A stretch of 64,000 nucleotides of DNA, from assembly GCA_044348005.1 (NCBI GenBank), contig JBIKTR010000001.1:124001-188000 (forward strand), written 5' to 3'. The notes beneath the pieces are model-generated. The model had not been told where the DNA came from, searched no databases, and saw nothing but the letters and a program-made list of their open reading frames with translations. The first letter of the stretch is position 1; the number at the start of each line of letters is the position of its first letter. Positions 1 through 8,936 of this stretch are shown one piece after another. The translations under genes and the position numbers were made by a program. The stretch is from JAJTHC01 sp044348005. GTDB lineage: Bacteria; Cyanobacteriota; Vampirovibrionia; Vampirovibrionales; JAJTHC01.

Positions 1-1035
1 AATGAAGAAGCCCTTCAAACGGCCTTTACCGTAAGCATTGACGGGCATCCAAAATATGGCATCACCACAGGCATTTCGGCGGGCGATCGAGCCAAAACCA
101 TTCAGCTCGCGGTGGCGCAACAGGCCAAGCCCAACGACTTGCGTCGACCTGGGCATATTTTTCCTCTACGGGCGAAAAAAGGGGGCGTTTTAGAGCGGGT
201 GGGGCATACGGAAGCCAGTGTGGATTTGGCGCGTTTGGCAGGAGCAGAACCTGCGGGCGTGATTTGTGAAATTATGAATGAAGACGGCACCATGGCGCGT
301 CGCCCTGATTTAGAGGTGTTTGCTCAAACCCACAATTTACCCTTGATTAGCATTGCTCAATTGGTGTCGTATCGTTTGGCCACTGAAACCACCATCAAGC
401 GCATTTCTACTGCGAAAATGCCCACTCGTTTTGGTGAATTTGAAATCGTGGCCTATGAAAATACGCTAGACGATTCAGAACATGTGGCGTTGCTCAAGCG
501 TCCTGAAATCATGACCCCTGAAAATGAAACCCCCTTAGTACGGGTGCATTCTGAATGCTTAACGGGCGATTTACTCGGCAGTTTACGCTGTGATTGTGGC
601 TTTCAGCTCCATGGGGCTTTAAAGCAAATTGCCCAATACGGCCATGGGGCGTTGGTGTACTTGCGTCAACATGAAGGGCGGGGTATTGGACTTAATAACA
701 AAATCAAAGCCTACGCCTTGCAAGATGAAGGCTTAGACACGGTTGAAGCCAATCACAAACTGGGCTTCAAAGCGGATTTACGTCAATACGGCATAGGGGC
801 GCAAATCATCCGAGACTTGGGCTTTCATACCTTTGATTTATTGACCAACAACCCTCGAAAAATTCGAGGGCTAGACGGTTACGGCTTAGAAATTCGTCAA
901 CGCGTGCCCTTGCTTGAAGGCGTTGGGGCCGACAACTTGTTTTACTTACAAACCAAGAAAGAAAAGCTTGGGCATATGATGGAAAGTTTAAGTACGCCAG
1001 CCCCTGTGAACGGGGTGGGAAAGGAGCTTTCATGA
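1..1035 (+). CDS. ribBA: RibBA: 3,4-dihydroxy-2-butanone-4-phosphate synthase / GTP cyclohydrolase II (5'-truncated by window)
   Basis: Makes both precursors of riboflavin: DHBP from ribulose 5-phosphate (N-terminal half) and the diaminopyrimidine from GTP (C-terminal half). The frame is open from base 1, so the true start lies outside the window. The first visible codons already encode the RibB core (FTVSID, then TTGISAGDRAKTI, then RRPGHIFPL and HTEASVDLA). The GTP cyclohydrolase half has the zinc-ligand cysteines in SECLTGD and RCDCG and the HEGRGIGL motif. The stop overlaps the ribH start by four bases (ATGA), so the two are translationally coupled. An internal GTG at base 112 is not a real start because conserved RibB sequence precedes it. 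Cytoplasmic. Confidence 0.96.
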   Translation, partial: NEEALQTAFTVSIDGHPKYGITTGISAGDRAKTIQLAVAQQAKPNDLRRPGHIFPLRAKKGGVLERVGHTEASVDLARLAGAEPAGVICEIMNEDGTMARRPDLEVFAQTHNLPLISIAQLVSYRLATETTIKRISTAKMPTRFGEFEIVAYENTLDDSEHVALLKRPEIMTPENETPLVRVHSECLTGDLLGSLRCDCGFQLHGALKQIAQYGHGALVYLRQHEGRGIGLNNKIKAYALQDEGLDTVEANHKLGFKADLRQYGIGAQIIRDLGFHTFDLLTNNPRKIRGLDGYGLEIRQRVPLLEGVGADNLFYLQTKKEKLGHMMESLSTPAPVNGVGKELS

Positions 1036-1589
1036 ATAGTAAACTCCAGCAAGTCAACCCGTTTGCTTCTGAAAAAGAAGGGGACTTTTTAGCGTTTTTA
1101 GAAATGCCCCGTCGCATTGCGGTTGTGACGGCTCAGTTTAACGCCCACATTACCCATGCTTTAGAAAAAGGCGTCTTAGAGACTTTAAGCCCCTATGCCA
1201 CGCTACAGTGCATTAAGGCTCCCGGTGCGGTGGAATTACCACTGCTGGCTCAAAAAGCCTTCGATGCTGGGGTCGATGCCGTTATTTGCCTAGGCTGTGT
1301 GATTCGCGGGGACACCACGCATTATGAGTATGTGTGCCACATGGCATCGCAAGGCATTTTAGACGTGAGCTTGAGATACGGCAAGCCCGTTATTTTTGGG
1401 GTATTGACGTGCGAAAATGAAGCGCAGGCCATCGCTCGAACGTTAGATGATTTAAACGGCGTGGAAGACGCCGTGCGAGCCAAGCTCAAGGGCTTGGATC
1501 CTGTAGGCAATAAGGGTCGTGAAGCAGGCGAAGCGGTTTTAGAAACCTTGTATGGCCTGTATCAACTTAGTTTACTTTCCCATGAATAA
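1032..1589 (+). CDS. ribH: 6,7-dimethyl-8-ribityllumazine synthase
   Basis: Condenses the two RibBA-derived intermediates into the lumazine precursor of riboflavin. The protein is 185 aa, longer than the usual ~155 because of an N-terminal extension of about 25 residues before the core strand (RIAVVTAQFN). Core motifs are GAVELPLLAQ and GCVIRGDTTHYEYV, the latter carrying the active-site histidine. It overlaps ribBA by 4 bp upstream. Its stop overlaps the start of the Sua5 gene by 8 bp, giving a three-gene coupled unit. The function is secure; the role of the N-terminal extension is unknown. Confidence 0.96.
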   Translation: MNSKLQQVNPFASEKEGDFLAFLEMPRRIAVVTAQFNAHITHALEKGVLETLSPYATLQCIKAPGAVELPLLAQKAFDAGVDAVICLGCVIRGDTTHYEYVCHMASQGILDVSLRYGKPVIFGVLTCENEAQAIARTLDDLNGVEDAVRAKLKGLDPVGNKGREAGEAVLETLYGLYQLSLLSHE

Positions 1590-2613
1590 AGCGTCTTTTT
1601 TTACGACAGATATTGCTCAAGCAATCGACACCCTCAAGGCGGGGGGGCTCGTGGGCTTGCCAACGGAAACGGTCTACGGCCTTGCTGCAGATGCCTCAAA
1701 CCCTGAAGCGGTGGGGCGCATTTTTGCCTTTAAAGAACGTCCGTCGCAACATCCGTTGATTTTACATGTTGCTGATGACGGCCTTAGGTGGATGCGTTAC
1801 GGCGTGGTCAATCACCCTGTCATTGAAGGGCTCGCTTCAGCTTTTTGGCCCGGTGCGATGACGTTGATTCTCAAAAAAACAGACGCCGTTTCACCCCTCG
1901 TCACAGGCGGGAAGGATACTGTGGGCTTACGAATCCCCAACCACCCTGTGGCTCAAACCATGCTGAAAGAAAGTGGGCTAGCATTGGCCGCGCCTTCGGC
2001 CAATCGCTTTGGGCAAATTAGCCCGACCACCGCAGATCATGTCTGGCAATCCTTCCACGATTCCCCCTTATTAGGGACGTTTCCTTTCACCATTTTAGAA
2101 GGAGGCGCTTCTGCAGTAGGGCTAGAATCCACGATCGTCGATTGTAGTGAGATAGACGAGCAGGGCATCGTGATTTTGCGCTTGGGGCAAGTCACGCAAG
2201 AATCGGTTGCAGAGATCGCCAAGGCTTACGATGTGGCAGTTTCGGTGAAGGATTGCCATGCAGACGAGACGGAACACACTGTGGCTTCAGGGACTTACGC
2301 CCGTCATTATGCCCCCAACACGCCGAGCCAGTTGGTACATGTGGGGGATTTTGAAGACGTCTTGTGGGAAAAGGCCTTGAAGCATGAAACGCCCTTAGGC
2401 GTTTTAGCCTTTCATGAAAAGCCTGATTCCCTGCAAACACCGATACATTGGGTGGAAGCGTCTAATACGCCTGCCGTTTATGCGCAAACGCTTTATGCCC
2501 ACTTGCGCCATTTAGATGGCTTGGGTTGTGGCGAGATCTTGATAGAGGCGCCACCTGAACAAGCGGCGTGGCGGGCGGTTTTAGATCGGCTTAAGCGTGC
2601 GACTCACCGTTGA
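1582..2613 (+). CDS. tsaC: Sua5/TsaC threonylcarbamoyl-AMP synthase, full-length Sua5 form
   Basis: Makes L-threonylcarbamoyl-AMP from threonine, bicarbonate and ATP for the t6A37 modification of ANN-decoding tRNAs. The ATG at 1582 (MNKASFF) is chosen because it overlaps the ribH stop in the usual coupled manner; a longer reading from 1552 would lie wholly inside ribH. The YrdC-type domain covers about residues 10-200 (PTETVYGLA, FKERPSQHPL, SANRFGQISPT). A separate C-terminal Sua5 domain follows a linker beginning near SGTYARHYAP. At 343 aa it is the long Sua5 type rather than the short YrdC/TsaC type. Confidence 0.93.
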   Translation: MNKASFFTTDIAQAIDTLKAGGLVGLPTETVYGLAADASNPEAVGRIFAFKERPSQHPLILHVADDGLRWMRYGVVNHPVIEGLASAFWPGAMTLILKKTDAVSPLVTGGKDTVGLRIPNHPVAQTMLKESGLALAAPSANRFGQISPTTADHVWQSFHDSPLLGTFPFTILEGGASAVGLESTIVDCSEIDEQGIVILRLGQVTQESVAEIAKAYDVAVSVKDCHADETEHTVASGTYARHYAPNTPSQLVHVGDFEDVLWEKALKHETPLGVLAFHEKPDSLQTPIHWVEASNTPAVYAQTLYAHLRHLDGLGCGEILIEAPPEQAAWRAVLDRLKRATHR

Positions 2614-2626
2614 GGCGAGTGACGAC

Positions 2627-3673
2627 TTAAAAATCGGCGTCCAGCGAAAAGCTACGCTCGTCAGTGGATTTGTTCATCACGCCTGCTTTTTGATACGCCC
2701 CCACACGCGCTTCAAAGAAGTTCGTTTTGTTTTGAAGCGAAATATGTTCCATAAACGCAAAGGGGTTTGTGGAACCAAAGACTTTGGGTTGGCCTAGTTC
2801 ACTGAGTAAACGATCGGCCACAAACTCGACATACTGACACATTAAACGGCTGTTCATCCCAATCAGTTCAACAGGTATCGCATCCGTGACGAACTCTTTT
2901 TCAATGGAAACGGCTTCTGTGACAATTTGACGGATGCGTTCTGGGGCGAGTTTATTTTTCAACATGCTGTACAACAAGCACGCAAAATCGGTGTGCATGC
3001 CTTCGTCTCGTGCAATTAGTTCGTTACTAAAGGTTAAACCGGGCATTAAGCCACGTTTTTTCAACCAGTAAATGGAACAAAAGCTCGACGAAAAGAAAAT
3101 CCCTTCCACACAAGCAAACCCCACCAAACGTTCCGCGAAACTGTCTGAATTATTGATCCACCTTAAGGCCCATTCGGCTTTGGTTTTAACACAAGGAACG
3201 GTTTCAAGGGCATTAAACAAACGATTTTTCTCATAGCTGTCTTGAATATATGTGTCAATCAGCAGAGAATACATTTCAGAATGAACGTTTTCCATGGCGA
3301 TTTGAAACCCATAAAAACAACGTGCTTCAGGGATTTGCACTTCTGTGGCAAAGCGTTGTGCCAAGTTTTCATTCACGATACCGTCGCTGGCGGCGAAAAA
3401 CGCCAAGATGTGTGAAATAAAGTGACGCTCGTCATTATTGAGGTTCTTCCAGTGATCCAAATCTTCTGAAAGATCTACTTCTTCTGCCGTCCAAAAAGAC
3501 GCTTCAGCTTGTTTGTACATGTTCCAAACAGCATCATGCTTAATCGGGAAAAGCACAAAACGGCTTTTATTTTCAACCAAAAGGGGTTCAAATTGGTGAT
3601 CCACGAGCTTTACTTTCTCTAAATTTTGCAGGGAGGCTTTTGAAATAATTTCAGTTTCAGCAAGCGACATCAT
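2627..3673 (-). CDS. nrdB: Class I ribonucleotide reductase small subunit (R2)
   Basis: Carries the di-iron tyrosyl radical that starts reduction of ribonucleotides to deoxyribonucleotides by the large subunit. Visible are the first metal-ligand segment (FWTAEEVDLSED), the radical tyrosine segment (RCFYGFQIAMENVHSEMY), and the ligand pairs in VEGIFFS and RDEGMHTDF. The C-terminal tail SFSLDADF is the peptide that docks on NrdA and closely matches the eukaryotic-type R2 tail. At 348 aa the length is normal. The start at 3673 is preceded by AAGGA six bases upstream. No nrdA lies nearby; tsaC is convergent with a 13-bp gap. Confidence 0.96.
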   Translation of the reverse strand: MMSLAETEIISKASLQNLEKVKLVDHQFEPLLVENKSRFVLFPIKHDAVWNMYKQAEASFWTAEEVDLSEDLDHWKNLNNDERHFISHILAFFAASDGIVNENLAQRFATEVQIPEARCFYGFQIAMENVHSEMYSLLIDTYIQDSYEKNRLFNALETVPCVKTKAEWALRWINNSDSFAERLVGFACVEGIFFSSSFCSIYWLKKRGLMPGLTFSNELIARDEGMHTDFACLLYSMLKNKLAPERIRQIVTEAVSIEKEFVTDAIPVELIGMNSRLMCQYVEFVADRLLSELGQPKVFGSTNPFAFMEHISLQNKTNFFEARVGAYQKAGVMNKSTDERSFSLDADF

Positions 3674-3913
3674 TCGGTTCCTTTATCATCTTTTCAATGG
3701 AGTAGACTTACTTTACTAGTATAGGCGAAATTTTTAAAAAATGGTGTAAAAATCCACGGGCGTGATGTTACAGTTTTTATTTTTTTTCTTGACTTTCTTA
3801 AAAAGGGTTCCAAAAAAAGATTTACTTTGTTTTATGAAAGTACGTCAACTCGGTAACTTTGCCTGTTGTCATTCATATTTGTGTCATGATGAAGAAAAAC
3901 AGAAAGATTAAAT

Positions 3914-4396
3914 ATGGGTACTCTTGTTCCAAGCCCAATGATGGTGAATCCCCTGATGTCTGGGGGGTATGGCATGATGAATCCCTTTATGATGGGGGGT
4001 TATGGCTACGGCATGGGGCTTTATGACGGTTTTGGCTATGGCATGACAAACCCCTTTATGTACGGCGGTTACGGTGGTTCTGTGATGAGCCCCTTTATGA
4101 TGGGGGGCTATGGTGGCATGGGACTTTACGGGGGTCTGTATGGTGGGCTTTATGGGTATGGCGATCGTTTTTCGGGGAACTTTTTTAATGGCGGAGGGTG
4201 GGTTAATCCTGTCCCCCCCACGCCGACGCCTCCCATTATGCCAGAACCTTCGGATGTGCCTTACCATGACAGTTGTTTAAACGGACTGTGGGGGAGCTTG
4301 CATCAAACCATGCCGTTTATTCCTGCCCCCAAAGGCTGGCGGAACCGCATGCTTCCTGAAGCCCCCGGTTATTATCCTTCAAATTACTGGGCTTAA
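3914..4396 (+). CDS. Met/Gly/Tyr-rich low-complexity protein
   Basis: Not recognised as a known family. The first ~95 residues consist of irregular repeats around MMGGYG, NPFM and YGGLYGG, rich in Met, Gly, Tyr and Phe. The last ~65 residues are ordinary in composition, with a Pro-rich linker (PVPPTPTPP) and a tail with Trp and Cys. No signal peptide or membrane segment is visible. The antisense strand is also open, but only because of the repetitive composition. The ribosome binding site is weak. Possibly a surface or aggregation-prone structural protein, but this is a guess from composition. It stands alone between two minus-strand genes. Confidence 0.72.
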   Translation: MGTLVPSPMMVNPLMSGGYGMMNPFMMGGYGYGMGLYDGFGYGMTNPFMYGGYGGSVMSPFMMGGYGGMGLYGGLYGGLYGYGDRFSGNFFNGGGWVNPVPPTPTPPIMPEPSDVPYHDSCLNGLWGSLHQTMPFIPAPKGWRNRMLPEAPGYYPSNYWA

Positions 4397-4437
4397 AAAG
4401 TGACTCGCCTTAAATCATTGCCTTGCACGATGCACGC

Positions 4438-4488
4438 ACAAAGAAGCTAGGCTCCTAGAATCCACCTATACGCTTTTAAAATAGCGAA
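4438..4488 (-). repeat. Degenerate fragment of the ~150-bp A-family repeat
   Basis: The CTAGGCTCCTAGAAT core and the following TTTTAAAATAG align, with gaps, to one flank of the intact A-family copies at 33.2 and 47.8 kb (the CTAGGCTCCTCGTCTAG region and the TTTAAAATACTATAG end). Only part of the element remains. It sits in the 100-bp gap after the Met/Gly/Tyr-rich gene. Confidence 0.35.
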
Positions 4489-4497
4489 AGTGTTCAA

Positions 4498-5604
4498 CTA
4501 ACGTTGCGGGCTACTTTCAAGTAAAATGCGCAAGGCAGAAAAACCAGCTTCCACTGCTTGTTTTAAGGGCGTTAAATTGGGGGCTTGGCAGTGTTCTAAG
4601 CCCGTAAAAAAGTCTTGGCAAAGCGTGGCGTCTAAGGCATCGACAGGCGTCACTGGTAAGCCTAAATCGAAGGCGAGCATCTGGACTTTGGGGTCGTAGT
4701 CCAACGCATAAACGTCTGTTTGATTCAACAGGGCTACCACTAAGGCGTGATATCGCATGCCCACCACCCAATGCACACTGGCCAACGTCGTCAAAGCTTG
4801 GGCTTGGGGGATATGTTTGAAGACTATTTTGGCTTGAACTTCCCAAGGCAATACTTGACGAAGCCTTTCTTCAAAGGCCTGAAGAAAGGGAGCATCCATC
4901 GCATCTTCACAAGAAACCCAGTACAGTTCCACCGTTAAGCCTAGGCTTGCTTGGGTTAAAACACTGGCCAAATGTTGGGCCAAGGCGTGTTGATTGCTTA
5001 GGCTAAAACGCTGGTGCGGCCGCAAACTAACGGCCACCTTCCAAACGCTTGAATCCTGCCCTCGCATGGGGTTCGGTGTCTTGTAACGACTGGCATTTAA
5101 GGGAGGCAGAAGCCAAACGGCATCGGCCGTGATCATCGGTATTTGGCCACTCAACGCTTCAACAAGCTGGGCACTTTTTTCATCCCTTACCATAACAAAA
5201 TCACAGGCTTTTAAAGCGATTCCTGCTATTTTTTGGCTTAAAGCTTGACTTAACGGCCCTACACTGGTGAAAACGTGCATCACTTTTAACCCAAACAAGC
5301 GGGCCAGTATCATCATCGCACCGTAGTAAATCACACTATTGGGGCCTGTAGAATCCTGAAGGAGGCCACCCCCTCCGCTAATGAAGCCATGGCTACGAAG
5401 CAACGCAATAAACACTTGAAATGGGTTGTAGCGATGCACAGCCCCTATGCCGTAGCGTTGCCGTGTACACGCAGGGGATGCTGATAAAACGGTTAATTCA
5501 TAGCCATGGCCGTGAAATAAACGAATTAAACTCAATAGAATTAATTCGTCTCCGAAATTGTCGAAGCCGTAATAGCCATTTAAAACTAAGCGTTTTGGTC
5601 TCAT
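4498..5604 (-). CDS. csaB: Polysaccharide pyruvyl transferase family protein, CsaB-like
   Basis: Members of this family transfer pyruvate from phosphoenolpyruvate to cell-surface glycans; CsaB pyruvylates the wall polysaccharide that anchors S-layer proteins. The 368-aa protein begins with the typical LNGYYGFDNFGDELIL segment. It also contains FISGGGGLLQDSTG, SVGPLS, a mid-domain VAVSLRP and the C-terminal GMRYHALVVALL motif with its conserved His. These are the standard landmarks of the GT-B-like fold. It is a single gene; SD AGAGG lies just upstream. The exact acceptor glycan cannot be told from sequence. Confidence 0.86.
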   Translation of the reverse strand: MRPKRLVLNGYYGFDNFGDELILLSLIRLFHGHGYELTVLSASPACTRQRYGIGAVHRYNPFQVFIALLRSHGFISGGGGLLQDSTGPNSVIYYGAMMILARLFGLKVMHVFTSVGPLSQALSQKIAGIALKACDFVMVRDEKSAQLVEALSGQIPMITADAVWLLPPLNASRYKTPNPMRGQDSSVWKVAVSLRPHQRFSLSNQHALAQHLASVLTQASLGLTVELYWVSCEDAMDAPFLQAFEERLRQVLPWEVQAKIVFKHIPQAQALTTLASVHWVVGMRYHALVVALLNQTDVYALDYDPKVQMLAFDLGLPVTPVDALDATLCQDFFTGLEHCQAPNLTPLKQAVEAGFSALRILLESSPQR

Positions 5605-5739
5605 CCGCCTCTTACTCTTTAATCTAAGAACATTACGACTAGTTTAAGCCTGATACAGGTTCTCGTCAACAGGACAAATCCCCATTCTTTTGGGACTTCC
5701 CTATTTGTTTCCCGCCTGTGTTGGCGGAAGAGGGTAAAA

Positions 5740-5758
5740 TATAGTATTTTAAAGAGTT
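5740..5758 (+). repeat. Isolated A-family terminal motif
   Basis: Nineteen bases identical to the left end of the A-family copies at 47,792 and 51,751 (TATAGTATTTTAAAGAGTT), in the 295-bp gap before the glycan synthase. The rest of the element is absent. The same gap also holds a GC-rich hairpin (CCGCC...GGCGG near 5712-5730) and otherwise shows no gene. Confidence 0.5.
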
Positions 5759-5889
5759 GAAAATCGTGATTAACCTCTATGCGGTTGAAATGTAACGAAA
5801 ACTTTCCCAAACAGAGTAAAATCCCTTAAAATAAAAATAAAGTACGTTTCCTTATTTATTTCTCCCTACAACAGCCCAGTCAAAGTTTA

Positions 5890-5898
5890 CCCCCCCCC
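5890..5898 (+). promoter_or_regulatory. C9 homopolymer occupying the ribosome-binding position of the BcsA-like gene
   Basis: Nine consecutive cytosines end one base before the ATG at 5900. No Shine-Dalgarno sequence is present, unlike most neighbouring genes, which carry AAGGA. A C tract cannot pair with the anti-SD. Its length could change by slippage and alter initiation; this is inference. Confidence 0.5.
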
Positions 5899-5899
5899 T

Positions 5900-8731
5900 A
5901 TGAAGCTTGCTCGATTGATCCAACTGTTTATTTTGTCTAGTGTGTTGATGGCTATTCTCATCACCAGTGGATTGGTCTTGCTTTCCTTAGTGAAAACCTT
6001 GTTTGCTTTTCTGCATATAGAGCCTTCCACCTGGATTAACTTTGGAACACAATTTAAAACAGAAGACTGGCTTAAAGCGGCCCAGCAAGCATGGGATGCT
6101 CCTTCCTCGTCATTGGGTCTGCCGATTTTGGCACAAGGGGCACTAAGCCTTTTATTGATTGCTTCAATGCTCAGCATTGGGACGCTAAGCCCCAAGCGCG
6201 GACGCCAAACCCTTATATTACTGACTTTTTTTTGCATCAGTCGCCATATGTTATGGAGAGCCACCGCCACCTTAAGTCCCGATGGGGTGGGAAATATGGT
6301 AGCCACTTCCCTTTTGTTTGTAGGCGAATTGATGGCCTATGTTTCTTTATTACTGGGCTATTTTCAGATCTGGGATCCCACGGATCGCGTTAAGAATCCG
6401 CCGACTTTAGATCAGAGCGACCTTCCTCATGTGGATGTGATGGTCTGTACATATAACGAACAAATAAGCGTACTGTACCGTACCCTTGTTGGGTGCAACG
6501 CCCTACAATACCCAAATAAAACCATTTATTTGTTAGATGATGGCGATCGCATGGAAATGCGACAACTCGCCCAGCATTTGGGGGTTCAATACCTTCGTAG
6601 AGATAGCAACCTTCATGCCAAAGCAGGTAATTTAAATCATGCCTTAACACATAGTCAAGGTGATTTAGTGCTTGTATTAGATGCCGACCACGTACCCACC
6701 CGTTTTATGCTTAATGAAGTGGTAGGCTTTTTTCAAGAAGATACCAAACTGGCCTTTGTGCAAACGCCTCAACATTTCTTTAGTTTAGATCCCTTTCAGC
6801 GTAACTTAGTTGCAGAACATGTCGTTTCTAACGAACAAGATTTTTTCTACCATGTCATTCAACCGGGAAATGACCATTGGGGAGCCACATTTTTCGCTGG
6901 AACAGGCGCCGTGTTTCGCCGTAGCGCCCTTGAAAGTATTGGGGGGTTTGCCACGCAAACCATTACAGAAGACACCCACACTGGCATTCGACTTCATGCC
7001 AAGGGCTGGAAGTCCGTCATGTACAATAAAAATCTTACGGCGGGCATGGCGCAAGACAGCTTCGCTGACTTTGTTAAACAGCGCTTGCGGTGGGCCAAAG
7101 GAATGACCCAAATCACCTTCCATGACCACCCCCTTTTTATTAAGGGACTCACCTTGCCCCAGCGGGTCTGTTATGCTTCTGGCGTGTGGTATTTCTTTTC
7201 CAGCCCGATGCGGATAATTTTTATGATGACCCCGTTGTTGTATCTATTGTTTGGCTTGCAACCTATTCAAGCCACACTGACTGAAATTTTTATTTATTAT
7301 GTGCCTTCTTTTGTTGCACTGTATTGGGGGTATTCTTTGTTAAGTAAAGGAACACGGCACTTGTTTTGGTCTGAAGTGTATGAAACAAGCGTGAGTATGT
7401 ACCACAGCATTGCCACCTATTCTACCTTGTTTTCTCCGTTTAAAAGCGTCTTTAATGTCACGCCCAAAGGCGAATTAAACGATCGTATTTCCTTTCAGTG
7501 GAAGTTGGTGTATCCTCAACTCTTATTGTCCTTAGCCATTGGGGTAGGCCTCATCGTTTCTGCCTGCCGAGCCTTTGAAAATCCTGCTTACTTAGGAGGA
7601 TTATTCACCAACTTTTTTTGGGGAGTCTATAACCTAAGCTTACTGTTAGGCTCCATCTATGTCGCTCAAGAACGTCCGCAATATCGCTTGGCCCCTCGTG
7701 TCAATAAGCAAATCCGTTGTGAGCTCCGCTTGTTAGATGGCACCATTGCCGTAGGATATATCACTAATTTGAGCGAAAATGGGGTGGCGATTACCTTTGC
7801 TGAACCCATTCCTGTGGCGGGTACGTTGGCTCTAAAAATTTTAGACTGGGGCATTGATGAAGTGTCGCTTTATAATGTGCAAGTCATCCGTAGTTATGTA
7901 AATCCAGAAACCAAAGAACATTCATTGGGCTTGCGAATAGTCAATCGTACGGACGCTCAGCATCAATCCTTGGTGCGTCACATGTTTTCTTCAGCCAGTG
8001 TGTGGAACCATACGCAGGAGGCCACTTGGGGGCAATCTTTGTTAAGTATGCTTAATAGCGTGTTTCGTTTGAATAAAGCAGAAGAAAAGTCTTACAAGCG
8101 ACGCACCCCTCGTTTTCAAGTGTATTTGCCCGCTGTTGTGGAAAGTATTTACCATGGGGTCATCAACACCATGACCAATGAAGTGAGTGAAACAGGTATT
8201 TCTATTGTCTTGCCTGCTCAACATCCCTTTAAAGTAGGGGATGCGCTTAACGTTAAAATTGAATGGAGCAATAGTCACACCAGTTCACTGGCGACGCTTA
8301 TTAAGCGCATTATTCCCTTTCAAAAAGGACAAGTACTCGTAGGCGTGAACTTTGTTCGTTTAAGTCGTCAAGAACGACTTGAAGTGATTGAACAAATTTA
8401 TGGGCCTCGTGAAGGGTTGATTCGTATTGCTCCTGCCACAGGCTTAAGAGTCCCTTGTATTGTGCGTTTTAACAATGGGCAATCGTACACGGGGATGACG
8501 AGTGAAATGAGTGAGATGGGCGTCCGCGTGTATTTAGATCGTCCAGTAAAAGTGATAAAACCCACCCCTGCCCAAGTAGAAGTGTATTGGAAAAATGCCC
8601 CAATGGTCAGTTATAAAAGCACCTTTATTCCGACGCATTTAAGCGGAGAAGCCCATTTGGTTTCTTTACTTTATTTTGATGAGCAGAACTTGGCCACCAT
8701 TGACGATATTTCAAGGCGGTTACAGGGGTAG
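5900..8731 (+). CDS. bcsA: BcsA-like cellulose/β-glucan synthase with three PilZ-type C-terminal modules
   Basis: Inner-membrane GT2 synthase that would polymerise UDP-glucose and move the chain across the membrane. The 943-aa protein has N-terminal membrane helices (about 8-35, 80-115, 130-155). Catalytic motifs are LLDDGD (212-216), DAD (261-263), TED (356-358) and QRLRW (394-398). A second membrane block follows at about 420-590. Module 1 (596-695) has the full c-di-GMP signature RLAPR plus NLSENG. Module 2 (734-830) has RRTPR and EVSETG. Module 3 (845-940) has only EMSEMG and lacks RxxxR. Standard BcsA has one PilZ domain. No bcsB, bcsZ or bcsC is adjacent. The product could be cellulose or another β-glucan. 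Confidence 0.88.
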   Translation: MKLARLIQLFILSSVLMAILITSGLVLLSLVKTLFAFLHIEPSTWINFGTQFKTEDWLKAAQQAWDAPSSSLGLPILAQGALSLLLIASMLSIGTLSPKRGRQTLILLTFFCISRHMLWRATATLSPDGVGNMVATSLLFVGELMAYVSLLLGYFQIWDPTDRVKNPPTLDQSDLPHVDVMVCTYNEQISVLYRTLVGCNALQYPNKTIYLLDDGDRMEMRQLAQHLGVQYLRRDSNLHAKAGNLNHALTHSQGDLVLVLDADHVPTRFMLNEVVGFFQEDTKLAFVQTPQHFFSLDPFQRNLVAEHVVSNEQDFFYHVIQPGNDHWGATFFAGTGAVFRRSALESIGGFATQTITEDTHTGIRLHAKGWKSVMYNKNLTAGMAQDSFADFVKQRLRWAKGMTQITFHDHPLFIKGLTLPQRVCYASGVWYFFSSPMRIIFMMTPLLYLLFGLQPIQATLTEIFIYYVPSFVALYWGYSLLSKGTRHLFWSEVYETSVSMYHSIATYSTLFSPFKSVFNVTPKGELNDRISFQWKLVYPQLLLSLAIGVGLIVSACRAFENPAYLGGLFTNFFWGVYNLSLLLGSIYVAQERPQYRLAPRVNKQIRCELRLLDGTIAVGYITNLSENGVAITFAEPIPVAGTLALKILDWGIDEVSLYNVQVIRSYVNPETKEHSLGLRIVNRTDAQHQSLVRHMFSSASVWNHTQEATWGQSLLSMLNSVFRLNKAEEKSYKRRTPRFQVYLPAVVESIYHGVINTMTNEVSETGISIVLPAQHPFKVGDALNVKIEWSNSHTSSLATLIKRIIPFQKGQVLVGVNFVRLSRQERLEVIEQIYGPREGLIRIAPATGLRVPCIVRFNNGQSYTGMTSEMSEMGVRVYLDRPVKVIKPTPAQVEVYWKNAPMVSYKSTFIPTHLSGEAHLVSLLYFDEQNLATIDDISRRLQG

Positions 8732-8744
8732 TGGGTTATTTTAT

Positions 8745-8893
8745 GTTATAATATCCGAAAGATAAAATGGTCTATGGTCTCTTCGTTGTCGCGACGATTT
8801 TTTGCTTGGTTATGGTAGTCTGTGTACACGCCCGCAAAAAAAACGAGACTCCTAGAATAGCCTCATCGCCTGTTTCATCTATCAAACACTATA
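8745..8893 (-). repeat. A-family MITE-like repeat, diverged copy
   Basis: Runs from TATAATATCCGAAAGATAAAATGG to CAAACACTATAG and aligns along its length with the copy at 33,201-33,353 (shared GGTCTATGGTCTCT, GTTGTCGC and the CTCCTAG core). It fills the gap between the glycan synthase and the TPR gene. The TPR gene's AAGGAG site lies 30 bp past its end, so the element is probably within the TPR gene's leader. Short open frames here are not genes. Confidence 0.7.
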
Positions 8894-8936
8894 GACTTCT
8901 TTTACACCTTTATTTCAACTGTAAGGAGTGGATGCT

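Noticed and set aside
806..1117. Antisense frame across ribBA/ribH
   Set aside because: Shadow of two secure genes; no support.
3908..4267. 119-aa antisense frame, His/Arg-rich
   Set aside because: It is the complement of the Met/Gly/Tyr repeat gene and its His-rich pattern is a codon artefact (CAT for Met).
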